From: Paenibacillus elgii NBRC 100335 | GTDB lineage: Bacteria; Bacillota; Bacilli; Paenibacillales; NBRC-103111 | NCBI RefSeq assembly: GCF_004000865.1 | Contig: NZ_BIMB01000004.1 | Span: forward strand, 124,001-188,000 | Reading direction: 5' to 3' | DNA length: 64,000 bases | Shown here: positions 1-9,682 of the stretch, piece after piece | Numbering within the stretch: the stretch's first letter is position 1 | How the letters are laid out: each line of letters opens with the position of its first letter | Position numbers and translations under genes: made by a program | Notes under the pieces: generated by a model | The model's input: only the letters and a program-made list of their open reading frames with translations | What the model was told of the DNA's origin: nothing | The model's database searches: none

Positions 1-1
1 C

Positions 2-1441
2 GCAAGCTACTCCTTAGTCGAATCGACGGTGCAGCAGTACGAGTCCCAGATCACAGCCGACGAAGAACGAAGCAACTTTGCTTCCTTCAAGGGAAGCTGG
101 GACGAATTCAAAAAGAACACGCAACGAACGTTAGTCACCAGCCGCAGCAATCCCCAGCAAGCCATGATCCTGATCGATGCCGGCCACCGTATTTTCGACG
201 AAATGCAGAAGCATTTGACCAGTCTGGTCGAATGGAACCACAAGCAGGCTGAAACCTCCGCACTGGAAGCAAAAAAAGCGTATAAGGATAGCTTAATATG
301 GGTTTATGTCATTCTTGGGGCCAGCGTGGCTGTCGCCTTCGGAATCAGTGTGTTGTTCCTTCTCCTGATCGCCCGCCCGCTGCGTCTGGTCACCGGCAGT
401 ATCGTACGGGTCGCAGACGGCGACTTGACCGTTCAGCCTTTATCCGTGAAAAGCCGCGATGAAACCGGCCAGCTGGCCGACGCCCTGAACCGCATGGTCC
501 GCGAGCTACATACGGCGATCAGCCGCTCTTCGGAAGCTTCGCACCAGGTCACGCAGCTGGCCGATTCGCTGGCAGCCGATGCCAGTCAGACGACGATCGC
601 CGCGCAGCAGATTGCCGACGCCTCGCGGCAGGTTGCCGGAGGAGCGCAGGCACAGCTGACGACCTCGAAAGAAACCGCCGTCGTCATGGAAGAAATGGCC
701 GCAGGGATCGGCCGGATTTCGGAGGCAACCTCGGACATGGCGGAGCAGTTCCAAACGACAGCCGCCAATGCGGTAAAAGGCACGGAGTCGATGGACGAAG
801 CGGAAGAGCAGATGAACGCCATTTCCACCACAACCAAGCAGACCTCGGAACGTATGGAACGGCTGAGCAAACGGTCCGACGAAATCGGAGGCATTGTGAA
901 ATTGATCTCCGAGATCGCTTACCAGACGAATTTGCTGGCGTTGAACGCTTCGATTGAAGCGGCAAGAGCGGGAGAAAGCGGCAAAGGCTTCGCGGTCGTC
1001 GCCGCCGAGGTGAAGAAGCTGGCGACCCAATCCGAAGCGGCCGCCAAGGATATTACCCAGCGCATCCGCTTGATTCAAGAGGAAACGAAAGAAACGGCCG
1101 GAGCGATCCGCGACGTTACGGAGCAGGTCACGGCAGGCATCCATCTGGTGAGCGACTCGGGCCGCAGCTTCCGGGACATTGCCGCTTCGATCGAGCAGAT
1201 GAACGGACATATTCAGGAAGTGTCCGCCACGGCAGAAGAAATGGCAGCGACAACGGAGCAGATTACCGCCTCGGTCACATCCACGGCGATGATCGCCCAG
1301 ACCTCCAGCGACAGCACGGAAAGCGTCGCCGCCGCTTCGAACGAGCAGTTCGCGTCGATGGAACGCATCTCCGGCAGCGCGGAGTCGCTTACACTGCTTG
1401 CAGGAGAGCTTCGCGAGAGCATTCGTCGCTTCCGGCTGTAG
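2..1441 (+). CDS. Methyl-accepting chemotaxis protein, 5' end cut off by the window
   Basis: Membrane chemoreceptor that would signal to CheA/CheW. The frame is open to the left edge, so the N-terminal membrane segment and part of the sensor domain are missing; the GTG at 29 is unlikely to be the real start. What remains is a helical periplasmic-side segment, a transmembrane stretch (about residues 90-115 from the GTG), a HAMP domain beginning near [11 protein letters not shown], and a long coiled-coil signalling domain. The hairpin tip carries the hallmark sequence [21 protein letters not shown] at about residues 290-310, which contacts CheA/CheW. The stop is followed at once by a stem-loop shared with the convergent ribokinase gene. 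The ligand cannot be told from this fragment. Confidence 0.93.
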   Translation, partial: ASYSLVESTVQQYESQITADEERSNFASFKGSWDEFKKNTQRTLVTSRSNPQQAMILIDAGHRIFDEMQKHLTSLVEWNHKQAETSALEAKKAYKDSLIWVYVILGASVAVAFGISVLFLLLIARPLRLVTGSIVRVADGDLTVQPLSVKSRDETGQLADALNRMVRELHTAISRSSEASHQVTQLADSLAADASQTTIAAQQIADASRQVAGGAQAQLTTSKETAVVMEEMAAGIGRISEATSDMAEQFQTTAANAVKGTESMDEAEEQMNAISTTTKQTSERMERLSKRSDEIGGIVKLISEIAYQTNLLALNASIEAARAGESGKGFAVVAAEVKKLATQSEAAAKDITQRIRLIQEETKETAGAIRDVTEQVTAGIHLVSDSGRSFRDIAASIEQMNGHIQEVSATAEEMAATTEQITASVTSTAMIAQTSSDSTESVAAASNEQFASMERISGSAESLTLLAGELRESIRRFRL

Positions 1442-1455
1442 AGCTGTTCGCAAAA

Positions 1456-1483
1456 AAGCACCTGCTTTTGCAAGCAAGTGCTT
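1456..1483. terminator. Stem-loop between convergent genes
   Basis: AAGCAC-CT-GCTT, then a short loop, pairs with AAGC-AA-GTGCTT. It lies between the stops of the chemoreceptor (1441) and the ribokinase (1492) and is preceded by an A-run on the plus strand (a T-run for the minus strand), so it could terminate both genes. Confidence 0.55.
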
Positions 1484-1491
1484 AGGCCAAC

Positions 1492-2382
1492 CTATAATAC
1501 TTCCGACAACATAGGGATCGCATCCTGCGCTCCCAAACGGGTCACTGCAATGGACGAGGCGCGCTGGGCGATATCCACCGCTTCGTCCATGCTTTTGCCC
1601 GCGATGATCATCGCGGCCAGCGTGCCGGAGAACGTGTCACCGGCCGCCGTCGTGTCGATGGCTTCAACCTTGAGAGCTTCCTTGTATACGTTCTCCGTTC
1701 CGTTATAGTACACGATGCCCTTTTCTCCGAGCGTAATGAGCGGATAGCGAATCCCTTTGGCCCGCAGCTTGTTCAAAGCCTCAAAAGCATCGTCGGTGCT
1801 CCGGATCTCAATCCCCGTGTAGATGCGGCACTCGATTTCGTTCGGCGTAAAATAATCCACGCCCTGCAAAACTGCATCCTCGATCGGAACCGCAGGCGCC
1901 GGATTCAGGAAAATCGGCACTTGGCCTTTCACCAAACGAATAACTTCGTAAACCGTCTCCATCGGAATTTCCAGCTGCAGCATGACGGCCGCAGCCGAAA
2001 GCAGCTCCTGCTGGTACCCCCGAATATAGCCGGGGGAGACTTCGCTGTTAGCTCCGCCGTCGAGAATGATGCTGTTATTTCCGTTGCATACAGTGATGGC
2101 GGCCACGCCCGTCGTCACATCCTGCTCGCGCTTGAGGAAATCCGTGCGCACGCCGAAGCTGCTAAGCCGATCGATCAGGGACTGGCCGAAAATATCGTCG
2201 CCCACCTTCCCCATAAACCACGTTTCGGCGCCCATCTTGGCGCAAGCGACCGCTTGATTGGCCCCTTTGCCGCCGGGAGCGAGGAAAAATCCGTCGCCCC
2301 GCATCGTCTCCCCGATTTCGGGAAGACGGCTCGTCCGCATGACCATATCCATATTTGCACTGCCGACAACCATAATTTTCAT
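1492..2382 (-). CDS. rbsK: Ribokinase-like PfkB-family sugar kinase
   Basis: Predicted cytoplasmic kinase that phosphorylates a pentose, most likely ribose to ribose 5-phosphate. At 296 aa it has normal family length. The N-terminus has the PfkB opening MKIMVVGSANMDMV and the GGKGANQAVA substrate-binding motif (about residues 38-48). The C-terminal signature DTTAAGDTFSGTLA (about residues 243-256) holds the catalytic Asp and the anion hole. It is the last gene of the minus-strand operon, after two ADP-ribosylglycohydrolase-like genes and an ABC importer. This suggests it captures ribose released from an imported ribosyl compound. The exact sugar is inferred. Confidence 0.9.
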   Translation of the reverse strand: MKIMVVGSANMDMVMRTSRLPEIGETMRGDGFFLAPGGKGANQAVACAKMGAETWFMGKVGDDIFGQSLIDRLSSFGVRTDFLKREQDVTTGVAAITVCNGNNSIILDGGANSEVSPGYIRGYQQELLSAAAVMLQLEIPMETVYEVIRLVKGQVPIFLNPAPAVPIEDAVLQGVDYFTPNEIECRIYTGIEIRSTDDAFEALNKLRAKGIRYPLITLGEKGIVYYNGTENVYKEALKVEAIDTTAAGDTFSGTLAAMIIAGKSMDEAVDIAQRASSIAVTRLGAQDAIPMLSEVL

Positions 2383-2424
2383 CGGATTCCGCCCTCTTCG
2401 TTACAAATTCACCGGACCGGACTT

Positions 2425-4530
2425 TTAGAGCTCCGTGACTCGGATATTGCTGTAGTAGGTTCTCGCCGCGCCAAGGGTGCTGACACCGTACATGCCATAG
2501 CCGAACGTACCGTCCGTATGCTGCAGGACTTGCGCCCCGTTGATGAACAGCGTGATGACCTGCCCTTGCACCGTCACCTTGAGTTCATAGTTCTGGCCAA
2601 ACTGCCAAGGGTAGCTGGCTCCGGTCAGTTTAGTATAACCGAAATCGTTCAGGTAGAGGGAGACTTGATCTTTGCCGTCAAAGCCTGCGTGATACCCGCG
2701 CATCGCTCCTTGAGCGCGAACCGCCACCAGATGCGAATCGCCGATTTGCGGATTCAGGTCCAAGGTTACGGAATAATCCGTGGCAAAATAGTTCCCTGTA
2801 TACGCTTCGCTAGGCTCGGCGGTCATCAGATACATCGAGCCGTCCACCAGACTCCAAGCACCGTGATTATGGGCAAAAGGCGTCACGCAGCCAAAATCGC
2901 CCGACTGTTTATGGAAATCGATCGTATAGTCCGCTTTGCCGGAAATCCGGAATTCGTCGATAAAGATGCGGCCCAGGCTTTTCGGCTTGCGCGTCGAGTA
3001 CGATTCGAGCACGATCCCGACCTCGTCGATCAGCTCGCCTTCCGAATCCGGAATGACGAACTCCACCTCGATCCACTCTTGATTCACGAGCTTAACATAG
3101 CCTTGGACGAGCTCTTTCTTGCTTTTGTGCAACCGGACGTAAGGAGCAATGCCCATCGTTTCGTTGCCGCCCCATTGATCCAGATAAATATTCATCGATA
3201 CTTTCTGGCCCGAGTACGCTCTCGGCGCAAACGTCGGCGAATACCGCTCGTCGCTGAAATCGGCGCGGGTGTAGTAAGGCTTGTAAAAGACTTTCGACTT
3301 CTCGCCGCGGGTCATGCGGTCAAAGATAACTTCGAGTGAGCCGGTTCCGCGGAAAGCTTTCTCCGTCGAATGCCTTGCCTGGCAAAAGAACGGATCGGAA
3401 ACCCGGATATTGTGCGTCGAGCCCGGCAGTTCGAAGTCAAAATAAATGTCGCGGTCCGTAAAGCTGTCGACGATTTCCTGCGGGCACGGCTCCTTCGCCA
3501 GACGGTAACCCAGAATCGTCAATTCCTTGGCATACGTAGGAATATCCAAAATGTTCAGGTAGCCGGAGATACCCGACATCACGATAGAGTCGTTGATCGG
3601 CTTGCGGTACTTGTCCGCGATGCCTTCCAGGCCGCATGCAACGCCGAGCACGGTGCCGACGTTGCCCGCATTGCAATCGGTATCCCAGCCGCACATCGTG
3701 GCGATTTCCACCGTCCGGTTGAAGTCGCCCTGACCGTAAATCATCGACAGCACGCAGACGCCCGCATTTGGAATAATATGGCACACGCCGGTATATTTAT
3801 CGTAGCCCCAGTCTCTTTCGAGCATGTCGCGGCAAGCCCGGAAGTCGTCCGGCTGCTGCGCGTGGAATTCCAGCACCGCTCTCGACACTCGCGCATAGAT
3901 GGAATCCGCCGGAATTTGAGCGAGCCCCGCTTCGATAATCTCGCGAATATCCGATGTTTCGAACGCCTTGGAGATCGCCGCGCAGAAAAATCTCGCGCCC
4001 AGCACCCCTTCACCGTCGTGCGATACGCGGGCCGCAGCCTCACCGAAATCGGCGGCTTTTTTCGGATTGCAAGGGTTGACCAAGCCCCATGTATCGATAA
4101 AAATTTGCCCGCCGATCTGCTCGGCGATAATCAGGCCGTTCTGCTCGATCGAGCCGGATTGCGGGGCCGGAATTCCTTTTTTCAGGTTGATGTAAGCCGT
4201 ATGCTCCGTGCTGATGCCATAGCCGCCCCACCAGAACATCCCGATCCCTTCGCGGGCGTAGTTCAGCCAAGCGCGAGCCACGTCGTTCGGGGTAATATCG
4301 CGGTCGACCGCGTCGTCGTACAAGGCCCGCAGAAAATAATACGGACCGTTCGCGTCGTCATCGGCCGCGAAGTTTTTGAATTCTTTCACGTAGTCGGTAA
4401 TCTCGCCGTACGTATTTTTGATCCGCTCATAAGTCCAGATCGTCGGCTCCACCGGCGCGCCCAGCCTTATGCCGATATTCATGCCCAAATAACCTGCGTA
4501 AACTTTCTCTAAATAATTCGAAGGAATCAT
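2425..4530 (-). CDS. ADP-ribosylglycohydrolase-family protein with C-terminal beta-sandwich
   Basis: About 701 aa. The N-terminal ~350 residues match the ADP-ribosylglycohydrolase (DraG/ARH) fold: an early glycine-rich GYLGMNIGIRLGAPVEP segment, an acidic DDDANG stretch near residue 60, and the metal-binding WDTDCNAGN motif late in the domain. The remaining ~300 residues resemble two beta-sandwich modules of the kind that bind sugars, the last ending in a LamG-like strand pattern. The ATG at 4530 is chosen because AAAGGCGGTG precedes it; the frame stays open further upstream to 4701 but runs into a repeat. It lies between a second glycohydrolase-like gene and ribokinase. The real substrate may be a small N- or O-ribosyl compound and not ADP-ribosylated protein; that is inference. 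Confidence 0.8.
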   Translation of the reverse strand: MIPSNYLEKVYAGYLGMNIGIRLGAPVEPTIWTYERIKNTYGEITDYVKEFKNFAADDDANGPYYFLRALYDDAVDRDITPNDVARAWLNYAREGIGMFWWGGYGISTEHTAYINLKKGIPAPQSGSIEQNGLIIAEQIGGQIFIDTWGLVNPCNPKKAADFGEAAARVSHDGEGVLGARFFCAAISKAFETSDIREIIEAGLAQIPADSIYARVSRAVLEFHAQQPDDFRACRDMLERDWGYDKYTGVCHIIPNAGVCVLSMIYGQGDFNRTVEIATMCGWDTDCNAGNVGTVLGVACGLEGIADKYRKPINDSIVMSGISGYLNILDIPTYAKELTILGYRLAKEPCPQEIVDSFTDRDIYFDFELPGSTHNIRVSDPFFCQARHSTEKAFRGTGSLEVIFDRMTRGEKSKVFYKPYYTRADFSDERYSPTFAPRAYSGQKVSMNIYLDQWGGNETMGIAPYVRLHKSKKELVQGYVKLVNQEWIEVEFVIPDSEGELIDEVGIVLESYSTRKPKSLGRIFIDEFRISGKADYTIDFHKQSGDFGCVTPFAHNHGAWSLVDGSMYLMTAEPSEAYTGNYFATDYSVTLDLNPQIGDSHLVAVRAQGAMRGYHAGFDGKDQVSLYLNDFGYTKLTGASYPWQFGQNYELKVTVQGQVITLFINGAQVLQHTDGTFGYGMYGVSTLGAARTYYSNIRVTEL

Positions 4531-4616
4531 GTTCCGTGCACCGCCTTTAAAATAATGAGCCTGGAAGGCTACAGAGTGTCGAATAAGTGAGCAAATGGGA
4601 TAATAGAGGTTACGAA

Positions 4617-4741
4617 GGGGTGGGGTATCCACTTCCGGTCGCTCTTGTCCGCAGGAAATTTGAATTGGATGCCGCTTACAGCGGACATTTCCCGCGGACA
4701 AAGGCGAACGCTATCGCTCCTCCAGTGGATACCCCACCTGC
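4617..4741. repeat. MITE-like imperfect palindrome of about 125 bp
   Basis: The outer arms GGTGGGGTATCCACT and AGTGGATACCCCACC are exact inverted copies. Inside them a second pair, TTGTCCGCAGGAAAT and ATTTCCCGCGGACAA, is inverted with one mismatch, and the centre carries CCGCTTACAGCGG. No coding content. It sits in the 319-base gap between the two glycohydrolase-like genes of one operon, so it would be transcribed and could fold into one long hairpin. The design is that of a non-autonomous palindromic intergenic element. No second copy was seen in this window. Confidence 0.75.
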
Positions 4742-4849
4742 GTATGCATCTCTATTTTTGTTTAAGTTCACTTTCTCAATAAGCTCTCGTATGTTTCTCT
4801 ATTATTGTAATGAGCTCTACAGAACGATTCCGCTCACTTCGCTGCCTAT

Positions 4850-6007
4850 TTACAAGACTTCCAGAGCCTTCCGTCTGAAATTGTTCAATTCCAGATCCTC
4901 TTGAATAATCGCCGCTGCCGCTTCGGTAAACCGGTCGCAGCTCCCTGCCATATCCTGCTTATTCACTTCCTCCAATACCGCGATCTCGTCGGCTGGAATC
5001 GCCCTTACGCCCTGCATCGCGCCCAGAATCGCGCCGATCATGACGCCGATCGAATCCGTATCGCGGCCGGAGCTTACGCCGTCTTTGACTGCCTCCAGGA
5101 TATCGCCGTCGTGCAGGACCATGTACGCCAGCGCCAGTGGCAGCTCCTCGATGGAGAACAATCGGCTCGGCGTGTAATGATTCGAAGGGATGCCGACTTT
5201 ATCGATGCTCCGGTTAACGTCGTCGCGCATCGGAGAGTAGACTGCCATCACTTCGTGTAAAGCATGGACGACCTTGTCTCGGTCCGCTCTATCCGCTTGC
5301 AGGAGCAGGGCCTTCTCACAAAGAGCGTAAATGGCCCGCTTCGTGCCGTCCTTGGCGTAATACACCGCGGTTTCTGCCACATCATGGACCGTGACGCCCG
5401 GCTCGAACGCCTTGGCGACGCAGGAGGCCATGACGCCCGCCGCTTCCAGCCCATAGCTGATCTGGTGGCCGGAGGCGAACAAGATCGCTTCGTCGTACGC
5501 CCCCTTCGGGTTGCAAGCGTTCACGATCCCGACAGGAGCGATGTACATAGCCGCTCCGCAGTTGACCATATTGCCGTAACCGCCCTCGCGGGGCTCGCAG
5601 TTGGCGAGCACATGCCGGTTGAAAATATGCTTCTCCGGATAAAACAACCGGTCCAAAATAAGCGCCTCTCGGCCGAACTCCGGAATGTACCTCGGCCGGA
5701 AAGCAATTTCCTTCACAAATTCGTTCGCCATATCGTAGGCGTCCAGATGCCGCCGCTCCGTGCAGTACACGTTCATCAGCGCCAGCGTCATGAGCGTGTC
5801 GTCCGTCACGATGCCCTGGCCGCGCATTCTGCCCAGCCGCGTCGTTTCCGGCCAATCCGCTTTCCACCATTTCGTCTTCGTCGTTTCGACACGGCCGTAT
5901 TTCTCTTTAATTTGACCATAGGTCATTTTCTCGACAACCGCGCCCATCGCATCGCCGTACGCCGTTCCGAAGACGACGCCTTTCACCCGATCCGCAAAAG
6001 ACAGCAT
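4850..6007 (-). CDS. ADP-ribosylglycohydrolase-family protein
   Basis: 385 aa, a single-domain member of the ADP-ribosylglycohydrolase family. The N-terminus has GTAYGDAMGAVVE. A first acidic motif, TDDTLMT, falls near residue 68, and a second, GRDTDSIG, near residue 310; together these place the two metal ions in the family. The gene follows the solute-binding protein by about 60 bases and precedes the longer paralogue, with a palindromic repeat in between. Two paralogues in one import operon suggest two steps or two anomers/substrates in ribosyl-bond hydrolysis. This is inferred from context. Confidence 0.85.
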   Translation of the reverse strand: MLSFADRVKGVVFGTAYGDAMGAVVEKMTYGQIKEKYGRVETTKTKWWKADWPETTRLGRMRGQGIVTDDTLMTLALMNVYCTERRHLDAYDMANEFVKEIAFRPRYIPEFGREALILDRLFYPEKHIFNRHVLANCEPREGGYGNMVNCGAAMYIAPVGIVNACNPKGAYDEAILFASGHQISYGLEAAGVMASCVAKAFEPGVTVHDVAETAVYYAKDGTKRAIYALCEKALLLQADRADRDKVVHALHEVMAVYSPMRDDVNRSIDKVGIPSNHYTPSRLFSIEELPLALAYMVLHDGDILEAVKDGVSSGRDTDSIGVMIGAILGAMQGVRAIPADEIAVLEEVNKQDMAGSCDRFTEAAAAIIQEDLELNNFRRKALEVL

Positions 6008-6065
6008 CGGTTCCTCTCCCCTCCGCAGGAAGTGCGAGGCCTCCGCCCCGCACTTTACCGGCCGT

Positions 6066-7517
6066 TTATTTTATCGTTTGGTTGGCGTAATCCGTCATTT
6101 CCTTGCCGCCTGCGGCATTCCAGGCTTGTACGAACTGATCGAAATCCGCGATTGTTTTCTTGCCCGTCACCACGTTGGCGGCAAATTCTTTGTAGAGCGC
6201 GTTGCAGGCGTCCCATTTGGCTGCGAGCTCCGCAGGAATGATGAAGCTGTTATCTTTTTTGGACAGCTTGGACATCATATCCAGCGATTTCGCCGCCGGC
6301 TCGGACAAGTATGGCGTCGACGGATCGAACTCCGGCTTGAAGTTTACGGTCGACTCGACGAACCGCGGATACCACTCGGCCGATTTTGCCGTCAGCTTGA
6401 TTTTGTTGTCGACGACGGTATATTGATTGCCTTCGATGCCGAGCTTATCCAGCAGTTGGCCTTTCGGGCTGGCCAGATACTCCAATACGGCGAAGGCCAT
6501 CTCTTTATTTTTCGCGGTTTTGGCAATTGCGAAGCCGCGGCTCTCCTTGCTTACGTCAACCGGGGTGTAACCTTGACCTTTCCCTTTTGCCGGCGGCAGA
6601 GGCATTACCTTCGCGCCAGCTCCGTTCTGAGACGTCGATTTCGTGTTGTACAGGTCGATAACTTTCCCTTGCGTTCCTGCAATCACCCCAGCTTGACCGT
6701 CGTAGAACGCTTTTTCCTTCGTATCCCATTTTTTGGTCAGAAACTCGGGATCAAGCAGGCCGTCCTTGTACAGCTTCGCATAAAACTCCAGCTTGTCTTT
6801 CTCGGAGGAGGTCGTTTTGCCGAACGCGTACTTGCCGTCCTCGCCCTTCAGCCAAGTGGAAGTCAGTCCGAATGCTTGCCCGAATGTGGCGTCAAGCTCG
6901 TCGAGCGTACCGGCTGTCGTATACGCGAATTTCGCGCCGTTCTTTTCTTTCAGCTCTTTGAAAAAGTTATAGTAGTTGTCCACGGTCGGGTTAACGAGCA
7001 GTTCCTTGCCCGATGCCGTCTTGTCAAACCAATCCTGGCGCACGACCGGTACCGAGCTGCTCGTCGGCGACAGCCATACCAGATACGGATAGTTTTTCGT
7101 TCTTTCCTGGTTGTACGGGTTCATGGACGCTTTCACGTGCGTCGATTTTTCGATGTACGGCGTCAAATCTTCCAGAATTTTTTGGGTGACCGCGAATTGA
7201 TAGTCGCCGCCTTGGAAATAAATCAGATCGGGAATATTGCCGCTTTGCAGCAGCAGGCCCAGCTTCTCGGAGTAGGTGCCGCTCTGCACGGGAACGAGCT
7301 TCAGCTTCACGTTTTTGCCTTCGGCTTTCATGCCTTCTTCGATGCCTTTGAGCAATGGATCGTCGGGCTGCAAGTCCTTGTCGACGATCGTAATCGTGAC
7401 CGGCTGGTCGCCGGACGGCGCCGCGGCCGAACCGCCCGGAGCTGTCGAATTGCCGGAGCTGCACGCGGTGGAGATGACCAGCAAGCTTGCTGCGAGCAGG
7501 GTGAACACTTTTCTCAT
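6066..7517 (-). CDS. ABC transporter extracellular solute-binding lipoprotein
   Basis: 483 aa lipoprotein of the family-1 sugar-binding type (LplA-like). It starts with a lipoprotein signal peptide ending in STACSSG, so the Cys near residue 19 would be lipidated and anchored in the membrane. Next come a Ser/Gly/Ala-rich linker and a two-lobed binding domain with typical segments such as PDLIYFQGG and the C-terminal YLASPKGQ. It is the capture subunit for the two permeases encoded just upstream (31-base gap). No ATPase gene is present, as is usual for Firmicute sugar importers that share MsmX-type ATPases. The ligand is not evident; operon context points to a ribosyl- or uronate-like compound. 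Confidence 0.9.
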   Translation of the reverse strand: MRKVFTLLAASLLVISTACSSGNSTAPGGSAAAPSGDQPVTITIVDKDLQPDDPLLKGIEEGMKAEGKNVKLKLVPVQSGTYSEKLGLLLQSGNIPDLIYFQGGDYQFAVTQKILEDLTPYIEKSTHVKASMNPYNQERTKNYPYLVWLSPTSSSVPVVRQDWFDKTASGKELLVNPTVDNYYNFFKELKEKNGAKFAYTTAGTLDELDATFGQAFGLTSTWLKGEDGKYAFGKTTSSEKDKLEFYAKLYKDGLLDPEFLTKKWDTKEKAFYDGQAGVIAGTQGKVIDLYNTKSTSQNGAGAKVMPLPPAKGKGQGYTPVDVSKESRGFAIAKTAKNKEMAFAVLEYLASPKGQLLDKLGIEGNQYTVVDNKIKLTAKSAEWYPRFVESTVNFKPEFDPSTPYLSEPAAKSLDMMSKLSKKDNSFIIPAELAAKWDACNALYKEFAANVVTGKKTIADFDQFVQAWNAAGGKEMTDYANQTIK

Positions 7518-7547
7518 TTCTATTTCCTCCCCAATGTCTTGTGTTGT

Positions 7548-8432
7548 TTATTCTTTGACGCCGCCATCCATTACTCCGCTGGTATAATACTTCAGAATAA
7601 TAGGATAGAGCATAAGAATCGGAATCATGGCAATGACAATTGTAGCCGCTTTCAGCGATGAGAAATCAAGCTGCGCGATATTGTTGTTCTTGAGCAGATT
7701 CGCTGCGCCGACCAACGTCGAAGTGTCCCTCTCCACAACGAATTGTCTAAGCAGCACCTGCAGCACCGTATTCTCGCGGCTGGACAAGAAAATGCTGGAT
7801 TTGAAAAATTCGTTCCACTTTGCAATCGCGTAGAACATCCCGATCGTCAGCAGCGGTATGCGCGCCAGCGGCATAACGATACGGATAAACAAGGTCATGT
7901 GCCCGGCGCCGTCGATTCTGGCCGCTTCCAGCAAGGACTCCGGAATTTCCTCCAGAAAACGCATCATAATAATCAAGTAGTACACGTTGATCATCCGGTA
8001 CAGCACCATCGACCATAAGCTGTCGAGCAGATGCAGGTCCTTCATGACCATATATTCCTGAACGATCCCCGGCTCGAAGATCATGATGATGATCAGAAAA
8101 ATCATAATCGGAGTTTTGCCGACCAAGTTTTTTCGCGTTAAGACATAGGCCGCAATCGTTGTAAAAAAGATGCATAAGCAGGTGCCTACGATAGTAATAA
8201 ACAGTGAATTCATCAGCGCCTTGCCGACAATCGGATTGCCGAGAACGACTTGAAAATTGATCAGCGAGAACCCTTTGGGCAGCAGATCGTAGCCTTTCAG
8301 CTGATTAACCCGGTCCGGATGCGATAACGCTCTGGCAAATATGTTCACGATCGGCACGAACATCGTCAGCGTCAGAAGCGTCAGCAGCAGCCCGATCAAC
8401 AGTTTGAAAACGGTTATTTTTTTGCCAACCAT
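7548..8432 (-). CDS. Carbohydrate ABC transporter permease (MalG/YtcP type)
   Basis: 294 aa, six predicted membrane segments. The EAA loop that contacts the ATPase is visible as ESLLEAARIDGAGHMTLFIRIVMPLARIP (about residues 175-203). The C-terminus, YYTSGVMDGGVKE, is the standard ending of LplC/YtcP-type permeases. It follows its partner permease by 12 bases and precedes the binding protein, so the three form one importer. Confidence 0.93.
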   Translation of the reverse strand: MVGKKITVFKLLIGLLLTLLTLTMFVPIVNIFARALSHPDRVNQLKGYDLLPKGFSLINFQVVLGNPIVGKALMNSLFITIVGTCLCIFFTTIAAYVLTRKNLVGKTPIMIFLIIIMIFEPGIVQEYMVMKDLHLLDSLWSMVLYRMINVYYLIIMMRFLEEIPESLLEAARIDGAGHMTLFIRIVMPLARIPLLTIGMFYAIAKWNEFFKSSIFLSSRENTVLQVLLRQFVVERDTSTLVGAANLLKNNNIAQLDFSSLKAATIVIAMIPILMLYPIILKYYTSGVMDGGVKE

Positions 8433-8444
8433 CTTGGCTCCCCC

Positions 8445-9347
8445 TTACCATGCGCCTTTCGAGGTCAATTTCTTCGATATGAAATGAGTGGACAGCACGA
8501 GTACGACGCCAATCAGGCTCTTGAACAGGTTGGCCGCTGTAGCGAACGAATATTGCCCGTTGATCAAGCCGACACGGTAGACGTACGTATCGATAATGTC
8601 GATCTGGCTGTTGACGGAATCATTGGTGAAGTTCAATACCTGATCAAGTCCCGCATTCATAATGAAGCCGACATTCAGGATGAAAATCGTGACCATCGGA
8701 ACGTACAGATGCGGCAGCACGACTCGGGTGACAATGTGCCAGCGCGACGCTCCATCGACATAAGCCGCTTCGTACAAGCTGGGGCTGACGCCCATGATCG
8801 CGGCCAGAAAAATAATCGAGTCCCAGCCGATACTGCGCCAGCCTTCGCTGGCAATCAGCACCCACCGGATGCTTCCTTTATCCGTCAGGAAATCTTGAGG
8901 CGGAAAACCGAGCGCCTTGATCAGATCGTTTACCGCCCCCGTGGATGGGGACAGAAATTCGAACCAAATGCCCGCAATGACGACCCACGACAGAAAGTGG
9001 GGCAAATACGAAACGACCTGTACCGCCTTGCGGAATTTGCCGTTCGCGAACTCGTTGAGCATCAGCGCGAACAAGATCGGTATCGGAAAAATAAGAAACA
9101 TTTTCATCGCGCTAATGATTAAAGTATTGGCCAGTACGTTGGAAAATATGGGCGTGCTAAACAGCTCGCGGAAATATTTGAGCCCGACGTACACGTTGTC
9201 TCCGAGAATGCGGTATTCGTAAAAGGCCAGCTTCATGCCGATAATCGGCCATACATGGAAAATGACGAAATACGCGAGACACGGGAGAAGCATGAGATAG
9301 AGCACTTTATCGGCCCATATTCGATTCAGCTTCGAATACGCTTTCAT
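8445..9347 (-). CDS. Carbohydrate ABC transporter permease (MalF/LplB type)
   Basis: 300 aa with a positively charged N-terminus, a first membrane helix (LMLLPCLAYFVIFHVWPIIG) and further membrane segments. The EAA motif appears as PSLYEAAYVDGASRWHIVTRVVLP around residue 195. The C-terminus, FISKKLTSKGAW, is typical of LplB-like permeases. It pairs with the downstream MalG-type permease. It starts 20 bases after the DUF4387 gene, in the same operon. Confidence 0.93.
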   Translation of the reverse strand: MKAYSKLNRIWADKVLYLMLLPCLAYFVIFHVWPIIGMKLAFYEYRILGDNVYVGLKYFRELFSTPIFSNVLANTLIISAMKMFLIFPIPILFALMLNEFANGKFRKAVQVVSYLPHFLSWVVIAGIWFEFLSPSTGAVNDLIKALGFPPQDFLTDKGSIRWVLIASEGWRSIGWDSIIFLAAIMGVSPSLYEAAYVDGASRWHIVTRVVLPHLYVPMVTIFILNVGFIMNAGLDQVLNFTNDSVNSQIDIIDTYVYRVGLINGQYSFATAANLFKSLIGVVLVLSTHFISKKLTSKGAW

Positions 9348-9367
9348 CCGTTACACCTCCTGACGGA

Positions 9368-9679
9368 TCACAAGTTGATCTCCAGTTCCATCAGCGGCGC
9401 ATGCTGCTGCGCCCCATACACGTCCCGGTCCAGGAAGGTGCCTGACGAAACTTTTCTCGCAAACGTAATTTTGAATCCGAGCGCCTGATCGAAGAAGACG
9501 ATCTGCGTAATGTTATGTTGCTCAATATTGTAGAGCCGCGATACGAGCTCTTTATTGATCAGGCCCTGCTCTTTGATTTTGTAATAAACGGACGGATCGT
9601 TGAACAGCACGTCAACCGTAATTTCAAAGGGGCCGCTGTTTTTGCTGCGCAGGACGGCCGCCGCATCGAATAACTTCAT
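9368..9679 (-). CDS. DUF4387-family small protein
   Basis: 103 aa, recognised from its overall sequence (an opening DAAAVLRSKNSGPFEITVD-like segment and FARKVSSGTFLDRDVYGAQQH near the end). Proteins of this family usually sit next to AtuA/DUF1446 proteins, as here, where the stop of the 455-aa gene and this start are 3 bases apart. The pair probably forms one enzyme, as a small subunit or domain. Its reaction is unknown. Confidence 0.8.
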   Translation of the reverse strand: MKLFDAAAVLRSKNSGPFEITVDVLFNDPSVYYKIKEQGLINKELVSRLYNIEQHNITQIVFFDQALGFKITFARKVSSGTFLDRDVYGAQQHAPLMELEINL

Positions 9680-9682
9680 ATT

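Noticed and set aside
506..1477. 323-codon minus-strand ORF opposite the chemoreceptor
   Set aside because: Shadow frame of the coiled-coil region; Arg/Gly/His-rich.
1921..3339. Long plus-strand ORF (472 codons) opposite ribokinase and glycohydrolase genes
   Set aside because: It is a high-GC shadow of two clearly recognised minus-strand genes, with Arg/His/Gln-rich composition and no family features.
6078..7661. 527-codon plus-strand ORF opposite the solute-binding protein
   Set aside because: Antisense to a well-supported lipoprotein gene; Arg/Phe/Leu-rich nonsense composition.
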